From assembly GCF_002105535.1 (NCBI RefSeq), contig NZ_CP015848.1:310001-374000 (forward strand): DNA of 64,000 bases, written 5' to 3'. This stretch comes from Magnetospirillum sp. ME-1 (GTDB taxonomy: Bacteria; Pseudomonadota; Alphaproteobacteria; Rhodospirillales; Magnetospirillaceae). The stretch's first letter is position 1. Every line of letters starts with the position of its first letter. Both the position numbers and the translations under genes were made by a program. Shown here one piece after another: positions 42,777 through 51,148 of the stretch. Below the pieces are notes generated by a model, which was not told the origin of the DNA, ran no database searches, and saw nothing but the letters and a program-made list of their open reading frames with translations.

Positions 42777-44471
42777 ATGACCACGTGGATTCAGGACCTC
42801 AGGCTGCTGTACAAGATCGCCCTGCCCGTCGGCATTCTGCTGCTGGCCATGGCCGTGATTTCGGCCGCCTCCCTCATAAGCATCGACGATTTGAATGACG
42901 TCGCCCATCAGGCCACGGATGTGAGCGCCAAGCGGCTGGAAATGTCGCAGGAGATCGAATCCGAGATCAACAACGCGGCGGTCAACGAAAAGAACGCCAT
43001 CCTGGAATCCACCGATGACGGCATCAAGCTCTACGTGGACAGTTACAGGCACAGCATCGGCGAGGCGATCAAGGCCGCCGATACGCTGATCGCCCTGTCC
43101 GACACCCCCGAGCGGCGCGCCATCAACCAAAGCCTCAAGGAGAAGCTGCTGGACTACGACCGCACCATCCAGCAGGTTCTGACGCACGCCATCGCGCACG
43201 ACAATGACGCCGCCTTCACCCTGTCCGCCACCGAAGGCCGGGCCAAGCGTCAGGCCCTGCGCGCTCAACTCGACGCGCGCGTCGCCGCCAACCGCGCCGA
43301 CATGGAGCGGGCGGAGCAGACCATGACCGAGGAGGCCAGCCACGCCACCCTCACCCTGTCCATGGTCATGACCATCGGCGTCAGCATCTCGCTGAGCTTC
43401 CTGTGGTGGATCGTCTCCACCAATGTGGTCGGGCCGTTCAGCCGCATCACCCACGCCATGGAAAGCCTGGCCAAGGGCAATCTCGACACCGCCGTCGAAG
43501 GAGTCAGGCGCAGGGACGAGGTCGGGACCCTGGCCCGCTCGCTTCAGGTCTTCAAGGACAACGCCATCGAGCGCAAGCGCCTGGAAGAGCGCGAAAAGGC
43601 CGAAACCGCCATCCGCGAAGCCCGCCAGAACCGTATCGCCGAAGCGACCCGCCGGTTCGACGGAATCGTCGTCGGCCTGATCAACCGGATCAAGACGGCC
43701 GCCGAACACCTGAACGGTTCGGCCAACACCCTGTCAGCCAACGCCGAGCAGACCCAGATGCAAAGCTCCACCGTCGCGGCCGCCACCGATGAGGCGACCG
43801 CCAATGTGGAGACCGTCTCGGCCGCCGGCTCACAGTTGACCGCATCGATTCACGAAATTTCCCGCCAGGTTCAGCAATCGGCCGCCATCACCAGGACGGC
43901 CTCGGAAGAGGCACAGGACGCCAACCGCAAGATTTCCGGCCTTGCCGAGGCCGCCCAGAAGATCGGTGACGTGGTCAGCCTGATCAACGATATCGCCAGC
44001 CAGACCAACCTGCTGGCGCTCAACGCCACCATCGAAAGCGCCCGCGCCGGCGAAGCGGGCAAGGGCTTCGCCGTGGTGGCCAACGAGGTCAAGCATCTCG
44101 CGGGCCAGACCGCTCGCGCGACCGACGAGATCGCCCAGCAGATTGCCGCCGTCCAGGAGGAAACCCAGGCCGCCGTGGTCTCCATCGGCAGCATTTCGTC
44201 CACCATCCAGCAGATCAACCAATTGACCACCACCATCGCCGGCGCCGTCGAGGAACAGGGCGCCGCCACCGGTGAAATCGCCCGCAACGTGGAGGAGGCG
44301 TCCAAAGGCACCCGCGAGGTGGCCACCAATATCGCCGGGGTGGCTCATGCCGCACGGGAAACCGGCCAGATGGCGCAGAGCGTCTTCAAGGCCGCCAACG
44401 ACCTTCTGTCGGAAAGCCAGTCCCTCGAACGCGAAGTGGAAACCTTCCTGACGGAAGTGCGCGCCGCCTGA
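42777..44471 (+). CDS. Methyl-accepting chemotaxis protein
   Basis: A 564-residue chemoreceptor. A membrane helix at about 13-33 is followed by a four-helix-bundle ligand domain to about 190, a second helix near 195-215, and a HAMP domain ([20 protein letters not shown], then [17 protein letters not shown]). The signalling domain follows, with the hairpin tip and coupling region in [20 protein letters not shown] and [20 protein letters not shown]. Methylation-type glutamine/glutamate pairs are present in [16 protein letters not shown]. The ligand is unknown. No C-terminal CheR pentapeptide is seen. The AT-rich upstream region suggests specific regulation. Confidence 0.95.
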   Translation: MTTWIQDLRLLYKIALPVGILLLAMAVISAASLISIDDLNDVAHQATDVSAKRLEMSQEIESEINNAAVNEKNAILESTDDGIKLYVDSYRHSIGEAIKAADTLIALSDTPERRAINQSLKEKLLDYDRTIQQVLTHAIAHDNDAAFTLSATEGRAKRQALRAQLDARVAANRADMERAEQTMTEEASHATLTLSMVMTIGVSISLSFLWWIVSTNVVGPFSRITHAMESLAKGNLDTAVEGVRRRDEVGTLARSLQVFKDNAIERKRLEEREKAETAIREARQNRIAEATRRFDGIVVGLINRIKTAAEHLNGSANTLSANAEQTQMQSSTVAAATDEATANVETVSAAGSQLTASIHEISRQVQQSAAITRTASEEAQDANRKISGLAEAAQKIGDVVSLINDIASQTNLLALNATIESARAGEAGKGFAVVANEVKHLAGQTARATDEIAQQIAAVQEETQAAVVSIGSISSTIQQINQLTTTIAGAVEEQGAATGEIARNVEEASKGTREVATNIAGVAHAARETGQMAQSVFKAANDLLSESQSLEREVETFLTEVRAA

Positions 44472-44515
44472 CCTATTCCCCCGTTCCGGCGGCCCCACGA
44501 ATGGAGCCGCCGGCG

Positions 44516-45265
44516 TCAGGTGCCGAGATAACGCCGCCCGGCGCCTTCGAGCACCAGCGCCGTCAGCCGGCCGGTCCGCCAGGCACCGGTATCGATGCCG
44601 ATCCGATGGGGGCGTTCCTCGGGCTCGGACACCACGGTATGGCCATGGACCACCATCTTTTCCATGGACTCGCGCGCGCTCAGGAAAGGCTCCCTGATCC
44701 ACATCAGGTCGTAGGGGTCCTGGCGGTCCAGCGCCACCCCCGGCCGCACCCCCGCGTGGGCGAACAGGTAGTCGCCCTCCTCGTACCGGGCGGGAATGGA
44801 TGACAGGAAGCGCAGGTGATGGCCGGGCAGCGCCCGGTACAGCATCTTCTGCAAGCGGGGATAGTCATGGGCGAGAAGGCCGTCCACCTCGCCCACATAG
44901 GAGCGGATCGCCTCCAGCCCGCCGTTGCGGAACCAGCGCGGCCCCACCGAGAAATCGGCCAGGAACTGCAGCAGGATATCCTCGTGATTGCCGCGCAGGC
45001 AGACATAGCGCGCGCCGGCCAGCGGCCCCGTTTCCGGCGGGCCGGCGATCACCCGCTCGATGACGCCGCGCGAATCCGGCCCCCGGTCGATCAGGTCGCC
45101 GAGAAACACCACCACCACCCGCCCGCCGGGCGACTGGCCGGCGTCGTCCGCGATCCCGTCCAGCAGACGGTCCAGCAGATCGAGCCGCCCATGGACGTCG
45201 CCGATGGCGTAGACCCGGCTGCCGGGCGGCACCCGATGGGTTCGGCGCACAGATTCGTCTATCAT
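44516..45265 (-). CDS. Serine/threonine-type metallophosphatase
   Basis: A 249-residue calcineurin-like phosphoesterase. The metal-binding motifs are in order: AIGDVHGRLDLLDRLL, VVFLGDLIDRGPDS, LRGNHEDIL, with later histidines in FAHAGVRPG and VHGHTVV. This is the bacterial PPP/PrpA-like type that dephosphorylates proteins or nucleotides. Start at ATG 45265; an in-frame GTG lies just upstream. It converges with the chemoreceptor gene. Confidence 0.93.
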   Translation of the reverse strand: MIDESVRRTHRVPPGSRVYAIGDVHGRLDLLDRLLDGIADDAGQSPGGRVVVVFLGDLIDRGPDSRGVIERVIAGPPETGPLAGARYVCLRGNHEDILLQFLADFSVGPRWFRNGGLEAIRSYVGEVDGLLAHDYPRLQKMLYRALPGHHLRFLSSIPARYEEGDYLFAHAGVRPGVALDRQDPYDLMWIREPFLSARESMEKMVVHGHTVVSEPEERPHRIGIDTGAWRTGRLTALVLEGAGRRYLGT

Positions 45266-45396
45266 TTCCACTAGGGCACAGACCTTGGCGATGGTACTTT
45301 TTTCCACCCAGGTAACCGGGTCTTTATATATGGCGGATCACAATGGGGGTTGCGACCGACTTTTGGGAATAGCGGCTCGCTGATAACGGGGTGCGT

Positions 45397-46728
45397 ATGA
45401 ACGCCAGCGCGTTCGGAGGAAGACAGCAGGAAGTCGTCACGCCGGAAAGCCTACTCTACGATGCTGCCGAACGCGTGGGCAGAATCCGCGAGGGCCGGGT
45501 GGGACTGCACCTGCATTTGTCCCGCCTTCTCCCGGCCAACCGGGAGGAGGGCCGCATCCGCATTGCCTTCCGCATGTTCGAATCCATGGTCGACGCCTAT
45601 CGCGGCCAGATGTTCCTGATGACCAATTCGGACATCATCCTGATCTGCAAGGATGCCCGCTTCGCCGACCTGGACGCCATCGTCTACAAGCTGCGCGCCC
45701 TGTTCTCCACCGACCCCCTCACTTACGCCGAATCGCCCGACGGCGGCGACCGCTTCGTCAGCTATTACGACCTGGAAGCCGATTACGATTCCTTCTTCTC
45801 GCTGTGCGGGCAGATGGTGATCGATGCCAAGAAGTCCGTTGCCGACCAGCGCACCGCGCCGCAGATCCAGCCGCTGGACGCCAAGAACCTGACCCGGGTG
45901 CTCGAACGTATCGGCGCCACCGACATCGCCGGGGTGGTGCGGCGCCAGGCCTGCATCCGCATCAACGAGAACATGCACGCCGAGGTGGCCTTCCAGGAAT
46001 TCTTCATGTCCATCATGGACCTGCAGAAGGCCCTGGCGCCCGACGTCAACATCTTGTCCAACCGCTGGCTGTTCCAGCACCTGTCCCAGGTCCTCGACCT
46101 GCGGGTGCTCTCCGTGCTGCAGGACGTGGGCTTCCGCAAGATGCCCACCGCCTTTTCCGTCAACCTCAACATGGCCACCGTGCAGACGCCGGTGTTCCAG
46201 CAGTTCGAGGCCGCCATCCGGGGCCGCGCCGGTCTGGTGGTGGAGTTCCAGCTCCTCGACATCTTCAACGATCTGGACGGCTTCTTCCGCGCCCGCGACC
46301 TGCTGCGCTCGCGCGGGCACCGCTCGGTGCTGGACGGCATGACGCCGGTGACGCTGCAATTCATGGACGCCGAGCTTTACGACACCGATTACGTCAAGGT
46401 GGCGTGGAGCAACGACATGCTCGACGACATCAAGACCGCCGAATTGCTGGCCGCCCTGGGACCGGTGGGCTTCGACCGGGTGATCCTGTCGCGCTGCGAT
46501 TCCGAGACCTCTGTGTCGTGGGGCCTGGCCCAAGGCATCCGCATGTTCCAGGGCCGCTTCCTCGATTCCATGATCTCCGCCGTCACCATGGCCCAGTGCG
46601 AGAAGTCGTCCGCCTGCACCCTGCAGCAATGCACCCACCGCCACGCCGTCATCAACGGCCGGCCGCGCGCCGAATGCGGCGACAACGACATGCTCGACCT
46701 GTTCCCCGTCTTGAAGGCGTTGCGCTGA
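45397..46728 (+). CDS. Degenerate GGDEF/EAL-like protein, first paralogue
   Basis: A 443-residue cytoplasmic protein, first of a coupled four-gene unit. The N-terminal half resembles a GGDEF fold (VGLHLHLSRLLPANREEGR, FLMTNSDIILICKDARFADL) but has no GG(D/E)EF motif. The C-terminal half follows the EAL order: FSVNLNMATVQTPVF, LVVEFQLLDIFND, SVLDGMTPVTLQF, YVKVAWSN and a final QGIRMFQGRFLDSM, yet the catalytic Glu, DD and Lys residues are missing. The tail has a Cys/His cluster (Cys 401, 407, 412, 427; His 414, 416) that may bind metal. It may be a cyclic-di-GMP or nucleotide receptor without enzymatic activity. ATG at 45397 has GGGG upstream; a GTG at 45391 is in frame. Assignment is by pattern, not search. 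Confidence 0.72.
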   Translation: MNASAFGGRQQEVVTPESLLYDAAERVGRIREGRVGLHLHLSRLLPANREEGRIRIAFRMFESMVDAYRGQMFLMTNSDIILICKDARFADLDAIVYKLRALFSTDPLTYAESPDGGDRFVSYYDLEADYDSFFSLCGQMVIDAKKSVADQRTAPQIQPLDAKNLTRVLERIGATDIAGVVRRQACIRINENMHAEVAFQEFFMSIMDLQKALAPDVNILSNRWLFQHLSQVLDLRVLSVLQDVGFRKMPTAFSVNLNMATVQTPVFQQFEAAIRGRAGLVVEFQLLDIFNDLDGFFRARDLLRSRGHRSVLDGMTPVTLQFMDAELYDTDYVKVAWSNDMLDDIKTAELLAALGPVGFDRVILSRCDSETSVSWGLAQGIRMFQGRFLDSMISAVTMAQCEKSSACTLQQCTHRHAVINGRPRAECGDNDMLDLFPVLKALR

Positions 46729-47987
46729 TGATGAACGCGCCGCCCTCAGGGGGAATGCCCCGGCCCAACAGCCAGGAAAGCCTGCTGCTGGACTACGTCC
46801 ACCGGCTGGAACGCCACCGCGCCGATCGCCGGGCGGTGCATGTGCATCTGTCGGGACTGCAGGCCCAGAACCGGCGCGAGCACCATACCCGCATCGCCGG
46901 CAACACCTTCGAGCAGCTGGTCAAGCTGATGCAGGCCCAGGTGTTCACCCTGGCCAACGCCGATCTGATGGTCATCTACAAGGCCCAGGCCCAGGACGAG
47001 GTCGAGGCCGCGGTGGTCAAGCTGCGCTTCCTGTTCTCCGACGACCCCCTGGTGATCGAGGAACAGCGCACCCGCCAGGCGCTGTTCTGCACCTGGTACT
47101 CGCTGGACCGCGAATACGACATGCTGCTGGCGCTCGCCCAGAAGATGGTCCAGGAGGAAAACGCCAAACGCAACGCCGCCTCGGAGCGCAAGGCCCAGGA
47201 AGCCAAGTTCCAGGCGCAAAAGCCCAAGGGCAGCCCGTTCACCCCGGAATTGCTGGCCCGGGTGGAAAGCTCCCTGGGTCAGGCGGACCTCGCCAACCTG
47301 ATGCGCCGCCAGGCGGTGTGCGCCGTGGTGGGCAAATCGCCGCCCACCCCGGTCTTCCACGAGCTGTTCATCTCCATCGCCGATCTGCGCCAGACCCTGT
47401 TCCCCAGCGTCAACGTCAATTCCAGCCCCTGGCTGTTCCAGCAGCTGACCGAGACGCTGGACCGCCGCGTGCTTTCCATGCTGAACAAGCACGACGACCG
47501 CACCCTGGAAGGCGACATCAGCATCAACCTCAACGTCTCGACCATCCTGTCGCCCGAATTCCTGGTGTTCGACGACAACGTCAAGGCGGGCATGCGCGGC
47601 ACCATCGTGCTGGAACTGCAGAAGGTGGACATCTTCGCCGATCTGGGCGGCTATCTCTTCGCGCGCGATTTCGCCCACGACCGCGGCTACCGTATCTGCA
47701 TCGACGGCCTGACCTATTCGCAGTTGCCCTTCGTCGACCGCGAGCGCCTGGGCGCCGACCTGATCAAGCTGGTGTGGGACCCCTCGCTCACCGAGGAAAA
47801 GGACAAGAAGACCGAGGCGCTGCGCCGCATCGGCGTCACCCGCATCATCCTGTGCCGCTGCGACAACCAGGCCGGCATCGAATACGGCCATTCGGTGGGC
47901 ATCACCCTGTTCCAGGGCCGCCACATCGAATCCATGGTCCAGGGCGATCCCCGCAAGCGGGGCCTCAGGGCGCGGCCGAGAGGTTGA
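46728..47987 (+). CDS. Degenerate GGDEF/EAL-like protein, second paralogue
   Basis: A 419-residue paralogue of the preceding protein; its ATG overlaps the previous stop (TGATG). Shared landmarks are VHVHLSGLQAQNRRE, FTLANADLMVIYKAQ, LRFLFSDDPL, INLNVSTILSPEF, IVLELQKVDIFADLGG and GHSVGITLFQGRHIESM. Again no GGDEF, EAL, DDFG or KID motif is intact. Between the halves there is a charged linker (EENAKRNAASERKAQEAKF). It lacks the Cys/His tail of the first paralogue. The two may form a heterodimeric regulator of the ABC transporter encoded downstream. The stop overlaps the TTG start of the ATPase gene. Confidence 0.72.
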   Translation: MMNAPPSGGMPRPNSQESLLLDYVHRLERHRADRRAVHVHLSGLQAQNRREHHTRIAGNTFEQLVKLMQAQVFTLANADLMVIYKAQAQDEVEAAVVKLRFLFSDDPLVIEEQRTRQALFCTWYSLDREYDMLLALAQKMVQEENAKRNAASERKAQEAKFQAQKPKGSPFTPELLARVESSLGQADLANLMRRQAVCAVVGKSPPTPVFHELFISIADLRQTLFPSVNVNSSPWLFQQLTETLDRRVLSMLNKHDDRTLEGDISINLNVSTILSPEFLVFDDNVKAGMRGTIVLELQKVDIFADLGGYLFARDFAHDRGYRICIDGLTYSQLPFVDRERLGADLIKLVWDPSLTEEKDKKTEALRRIGVTRIILCRCDNQAGIEYGHSVGITLFQGRHIESMVQGDPRKRGLRARPRG

Positions 47988-48727
47988 GCGCCGTCATCGT
48001 CAGGTCCCTGTTCAAGAGCTTCGGTCCGGTCAGGGCCGTGGACGGTCTCGACTTCACCATCAGTGCCGGCTCGACCACCGCGCTGCTGGGCGGCAACGGG
48101 GCGGGCAAGACCACCACGCTGTCCATGCTGCTGGGCCTCCTGCTGCCCAGTTCGGGCTCCATCACCGTGCTGGGCGAGGACATGGTGCGGCACCGTTACC
48201 GCGTGCTGCCGCGCATGAACTTCTCCAGCCCCTATGTGGACCTGCCCCACCGCCTGACGGTACGCCAGAACCTGATCGTCTATGGCGGCCTCTACGGGGT
48301 GCCCCGTCTCAAGGACCGCATCGCCGAGCTTTGCGAAGAGCTGGAACTGGGCGAGTTCATCGACCGGCCGGCGGGCAAGCTGTCGGCGGGCCAGAAGACC
48401 CGCGTCGCCCTGGCCAAGGCGCTTTTGAACAAGCCCGACCTCCTGCTGCTGGACGAGCCCACCGCCTCGCTCGACCCCGATACCGCCGACTGGGTGCGGG
48501 GCTGGTTCCAGTCCTACCAGCAGGCCTCCGGCGCCACCATCGTGCTGGCGTCCCACAACATGACCGAGGTCGAACGCATGTGCGACCACGTCCTGATGAT
48601 GAAGCAGGGCCGCGTCGTCGACCAGGGGTCGCCCGCCGACCTGATCGGACGCTTCGGCCGCTCCACCATGGAGGAGGTGTTCCTCGACATCGCCCGCGAC
48701 CGGCAACGGCCGGAGGCGGCACCGTGA
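47984..48727 (+). CDS. ABC transporter ATP-binding protein (ABC-2 type exporter)
   Basis: A 247-residue nucleotide-binding protein. Walker A is GGNGAGKTTT, the signature is LSAGQKTRVAL, Walker B is LLLLDEPTASLDP and the switch histidine lies in VLASHN. The start is TTG at 47984, overlapping the previous stop by 4 nt; no other start codon fits the beginning of the domain. It pairs with the permease that follows with a 4-nt overlap. Resembles the CcmA/NodI drug- and polysaccharide-exporter group. Its substrate is unknown. Confidence 0.93.
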   Translation: MSAVIVRSLFKSFGPVRAVDGLDFTISAGSTTALLGGNGAGKTTTLSMLLGLLLPSSGSITVLGEDMVRHRYRVLPRMNFSSPYVDLPHRLTVRQNLIVYGGLYGVPRLKDRIAELCEELELGEFIDRPAGKLSAGQKTRVALAKALLNKPDLLLLDEPTASLDPDTADWVRGWFQSYQQASGATIVLASHNMTEVERMCDHVLMMKQGRVVDQGSPADLIGRFGRSTMEEVFLDIARDRQRPEAAP

Positions 48728-49521
48728 GCCTGTCGCTGCGCCGCATCGAAGCCATGTGCCTGCGCCACCTTTACATCCTCAAGGGCTCGTGGCCGCGTCT
48801 TCTGGAGATGGCCTACTGGCCCGCCGTCAACATGGTGGTGTGGGGCTTCACCAACCGCTTCTTCGCCGAGCACTCGTCCTGGGTGGCCCAGGCGGGCGGC
48901 ATCCTGATCGGCGCGGTGCTGCTGTGGGACGTGATGTTCCGCGGCAATCTGGGGGTGGCGCTCAGCTTCCTCGAGGAGATGTGGTCGCGCAATCTGGGGC
49001 ACCTGTCGGTCAGCCCCTTGCGCCCCCACGAACTGGTCGTCGCCATGCTGACCATGAGCCTGATCAGGACGGTGATCGGCGTGCTGCCCGCCGCAATCCT
49101 GGCCATTCCGCTCTACCACTACTCCATCTTCACGCTGGGCCTGCCCCTGGTGGCCTTCTGGGTCTGCCTGATGGTCAGCGGCTGGGCCATGGGCCTCGCG
49201 GTGTCGGCCCTGGTGCTGCGCTTCGGCCTGGGGGCGGAAAGTCTGGCCTGGGTGCTGATCTTCGCCATGGCGCCCTTGGCCGGCATCTACTACCCCATCA
49301 GCACCCTGCCCCACTGGCTGCAGCCGGTGGCCTGGGCCCTGCCCCCCGCCCATGTGTTCGAGGGCATGCGCGCCGTGGTGTTCGAGGGAACCATGCGCCT
49401 CGACCTGCTGGCCTCGGCGCTGGCGCTCAACGCCCTTTACCTGGCGCTCGGCGCCGGCCTGTTCCTGTGGGCCTGGCACGGGGCAAGGGTCAGGGGTGCG
49501 CTGCTGAACGTGGGCGAATAG
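48724..49521 (+). CDS. ABC-2 type permease
   Basis: A 265-residue inner-membrane protein with six predicted helices of the ABC2 membrane family (SWVAQAGGILIGAVLLWDVM, LIRTVIGVLPAAILAIPLYH, WVLIFAMAPLAGIYYPISTL, and WALPPAHVFEGMRAVVFEG, the family's conserved near-C-terminal segment). Start GTG at 48724 overlaps the ATPase stop by 4 nt. Probably exports a lipid, polysaccharide or small molecule. It ends the unit; the methyltransferase gene opposite ends 3 bp away. Confidence 0.92.
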   Translation: MSLSLRRIEAMCLRHLYILKGSWPRLLEMAYWPAVNMVVWGFTNRFFAEHSSWVAQAGGILIGAVLLWDVMFRGNLGVALSFLEEMWSRNLGHLSVSPLRPHELVVAMLTMSLIRTVIGVLPAAILAIPLYHYSIFTLGLPLVAFWVCLMVSGWAMGLAVSALVLRFGLGAESLAWVLIFAMAPLAGIYYPISTLPHWLQPVAWALPPAHVFEGMRAVVFEGTMRLDLLASALALNALYLALGAGLFLWAWHGARVRGALLNVGE

Positions 49522-49524
49522 ACC

Positions 49525-50190
49525 TCAGCCGACGATCTTGAAGATGCCCACGTCGCGCTGGGCCTTGTCTTCCAGGTCCAGGCTGGTGATCACGGTGTAG
49601 TGGCCGACCCGCAGCAGACCGGTCTTGGGCAGGTAGGCGCGGCCCGGATCGGCCATCACCACCATGGCCCCCTCGGCGGCAAGGCTCACCAGCCACGGCC
49701 AGATATGCGCCGTCATGGGCGCCTCGTAGCAGACATCGCCGGCCATCACCACGTCCCAGCGGCAGGGACTGCCCACCACGTCGTCGGCCAGCACCTCCAC
49801 ATCGACGCCGTTCAGTTCGGCGTTGAGACGGATGGCGTAGCAGGCCATGGGGTCGATCTCGGCGGCCTCGACCCTGGCCGCCCCCACCTTGGCGGCGGCC
49901 AGGGCGGTCACCCCCGATCCGGCGGCGAAGTCCAGCACGCGCTTGCCGGCCACCAGTTCGGGATGGTCCAGCACCCAGCGGGTCAGCGCCTGGCCCCCCG
50001 CCCAGCAGAATGCCCAATAGGGCGGCGGCAGGTTGACGCGCAGCAGCGCCTCCTCCGTGGCTTCCCACAGGGGCGTCACCTCGGTCGCCGTCCACAGCTT
50101 GATCTCGGGACAGGCCGGCGGGTGCGACACTTCCGTGTTGGCGCGGATGAATTGGGAGGCGGCCTCAAAGGTGGCGGAGACGGGGGTCAC
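49525..50190 (-). CDS. ETF-beta-type protein lysine methyltransferase
   Basis: A 221-residue class I SAM methyltransferase resembling EtfB lysine methyltransferase (METTL20 group). Motif I is VLDFAAGSGVTALAAAKVGA; the preceding PYWAFCWAGGQALTRWVLDH is typical of this group, as is AGDVCYEAPMTAHIWPWL later. Its target is probably the electron-transfer flavoprotein beta subunit. The GTG start at 50190 overlaps the ubiA stop by 3 bp (GTGA), so it is co-translated with ubiA. Confidence 0.85.
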   Translation of the reverse strand: MTPVSATFEAASQFIRANTEVSHPPACPEIKLWTATEVTPLWEATEEALLRVNLPPPYWAFCWAGGQALTRWVLDHPELVAGKRVLDFAAGSGVTALAAAKVGAARVEAAEIDPMACYAIRLNAELNGVDVEVLADDVVGSPCRWDVVMAGDVCYEAPMTAHIWPWLVSLAAEGAMVVMADPGRAYLPKTGLLRVGHYTVITSLDLEDKAQRDVGIFKIVG

Positions 50191-51101
50191 AGCAGTTTCC
50201 CCGCCAAGATGGCCGCCAGGACCAGCCAGCCGAAATGGCGGTTGGACTTGAACTTGTCCAGGCAGTCGGCGCCGTCGTGGATGTCGACGGTCCTGATCTG
50301 CCACAGGAGGTGGCCGCCAGCCAGCGCGAGGCCCGGCCAGAACGCCCAGGAGAGATTGGCCGCCCACCCCGCCGCGCCGATCAGGGCCAGGGTCATGGGA
50401 TAGAACAGCCACAGCCACGCCACCGTCTTGTCACCCAGGCGGAGCGCGGTGGACTTCACGCCGATCATGGCGTCGTCCTCCTTGTCCTGGTGGGCGTAGA
50501 TGGTGTCGTAACCCAGCGTCCAGAACGGCCCGGCGGCATAGAGCAGCAGCGCGGGCAGGCCCATATGGCCGCTCACCGCCGCCCAGCCCAAAAGTGCGCC
50601 CCAATTGAAGGTCAGCCCCAGCCACGCCTGCGGCCAGTAGGTGATGCGCTTCATGAAGGGATAGGGAAACACCAGCAGCAGCGAGGCGATGCCCACGGCG
50701 ATGGCGAAGTTGTTGAGCTGCATCAGCACGGCCAGGCCGATCAGCAATTGCAGCCCCAGGAAGGCCAGCGCCTGGGTGGGGCTGACCGCGCCCGACGGAA
50801 TGGGGCGAGAGGCGGTGCGGGCCACGCGGCCGTCGAAGTCGCGGTCGGCCCAGTCGTTGAAGGTGCACCCGGCCCCCCGCATCACCACCGCGCCGACGGC
50901 GAACAGGGCGAACAGCCAGAGGTCGGGCCAGCCCGAACCGGCCAGCGCGATGCTCCACCAGCAGGGAAACAGCAGCAGCCACGTACCGATGGGCCGGTCG
51001 AGGCGCATCAGGCGGAAGTAGGGCCGGGCGGCGGCGGGAACGTAACGGTCGATCCAGTTGCCGACCGGTATGTCGCCCTGCAGGGTCTGGGACGTGCTCA
51101 T
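50187..51101 (-). CDS. ubiA: 4-hydroxybenzoate polyprenyltransferase
   Basis: Attaches the polyprenyl chain to 4-hydroxybenzoate in ubiquinone biosynthesis. The 304-residue membrane protein has the first aspartate-rich motif in NDWADRDFD and the second in YAHQDKEDD, as well as RPIGTWLLLFPCWWSIALA at the N-terminus. Start at ATG 51101. It leads a two-gene unit with the methyltransferase. Confidence 0.96.
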   Translation of the reverse strand: MSTSQTLQGDIPVGNWIDRYVPAAARPYFRLMRLDRPIGTWLLLFPCWWSIALAGSGWPDLWLFALFAVGAVVMRGAGCTFNDWADRDFDGRVARTASRPIPSGAVSPTQALAFLGLQLLIGLAVLMQLNNFAIAVGIASLLLVFPYPFMKRITYWPQAWLGLTFNWGALLGWAAVSGHMGLPALLLYAAGPFWTLGYDTIYAHQDKEDDAMIGVKSTALRLGDKTVAWLWLFYPMTLALIGAAGWAANLSWAFWPGLALAGGHLLWQIRTVDIHDGADCLDKFKSNRHFGWLVLAAILAGKLL

Positions 51102-51148
51102 CCCCCATGCTTATCTCAAAGCGGGGCGGGAGGAAACGGGTTTGCGCC

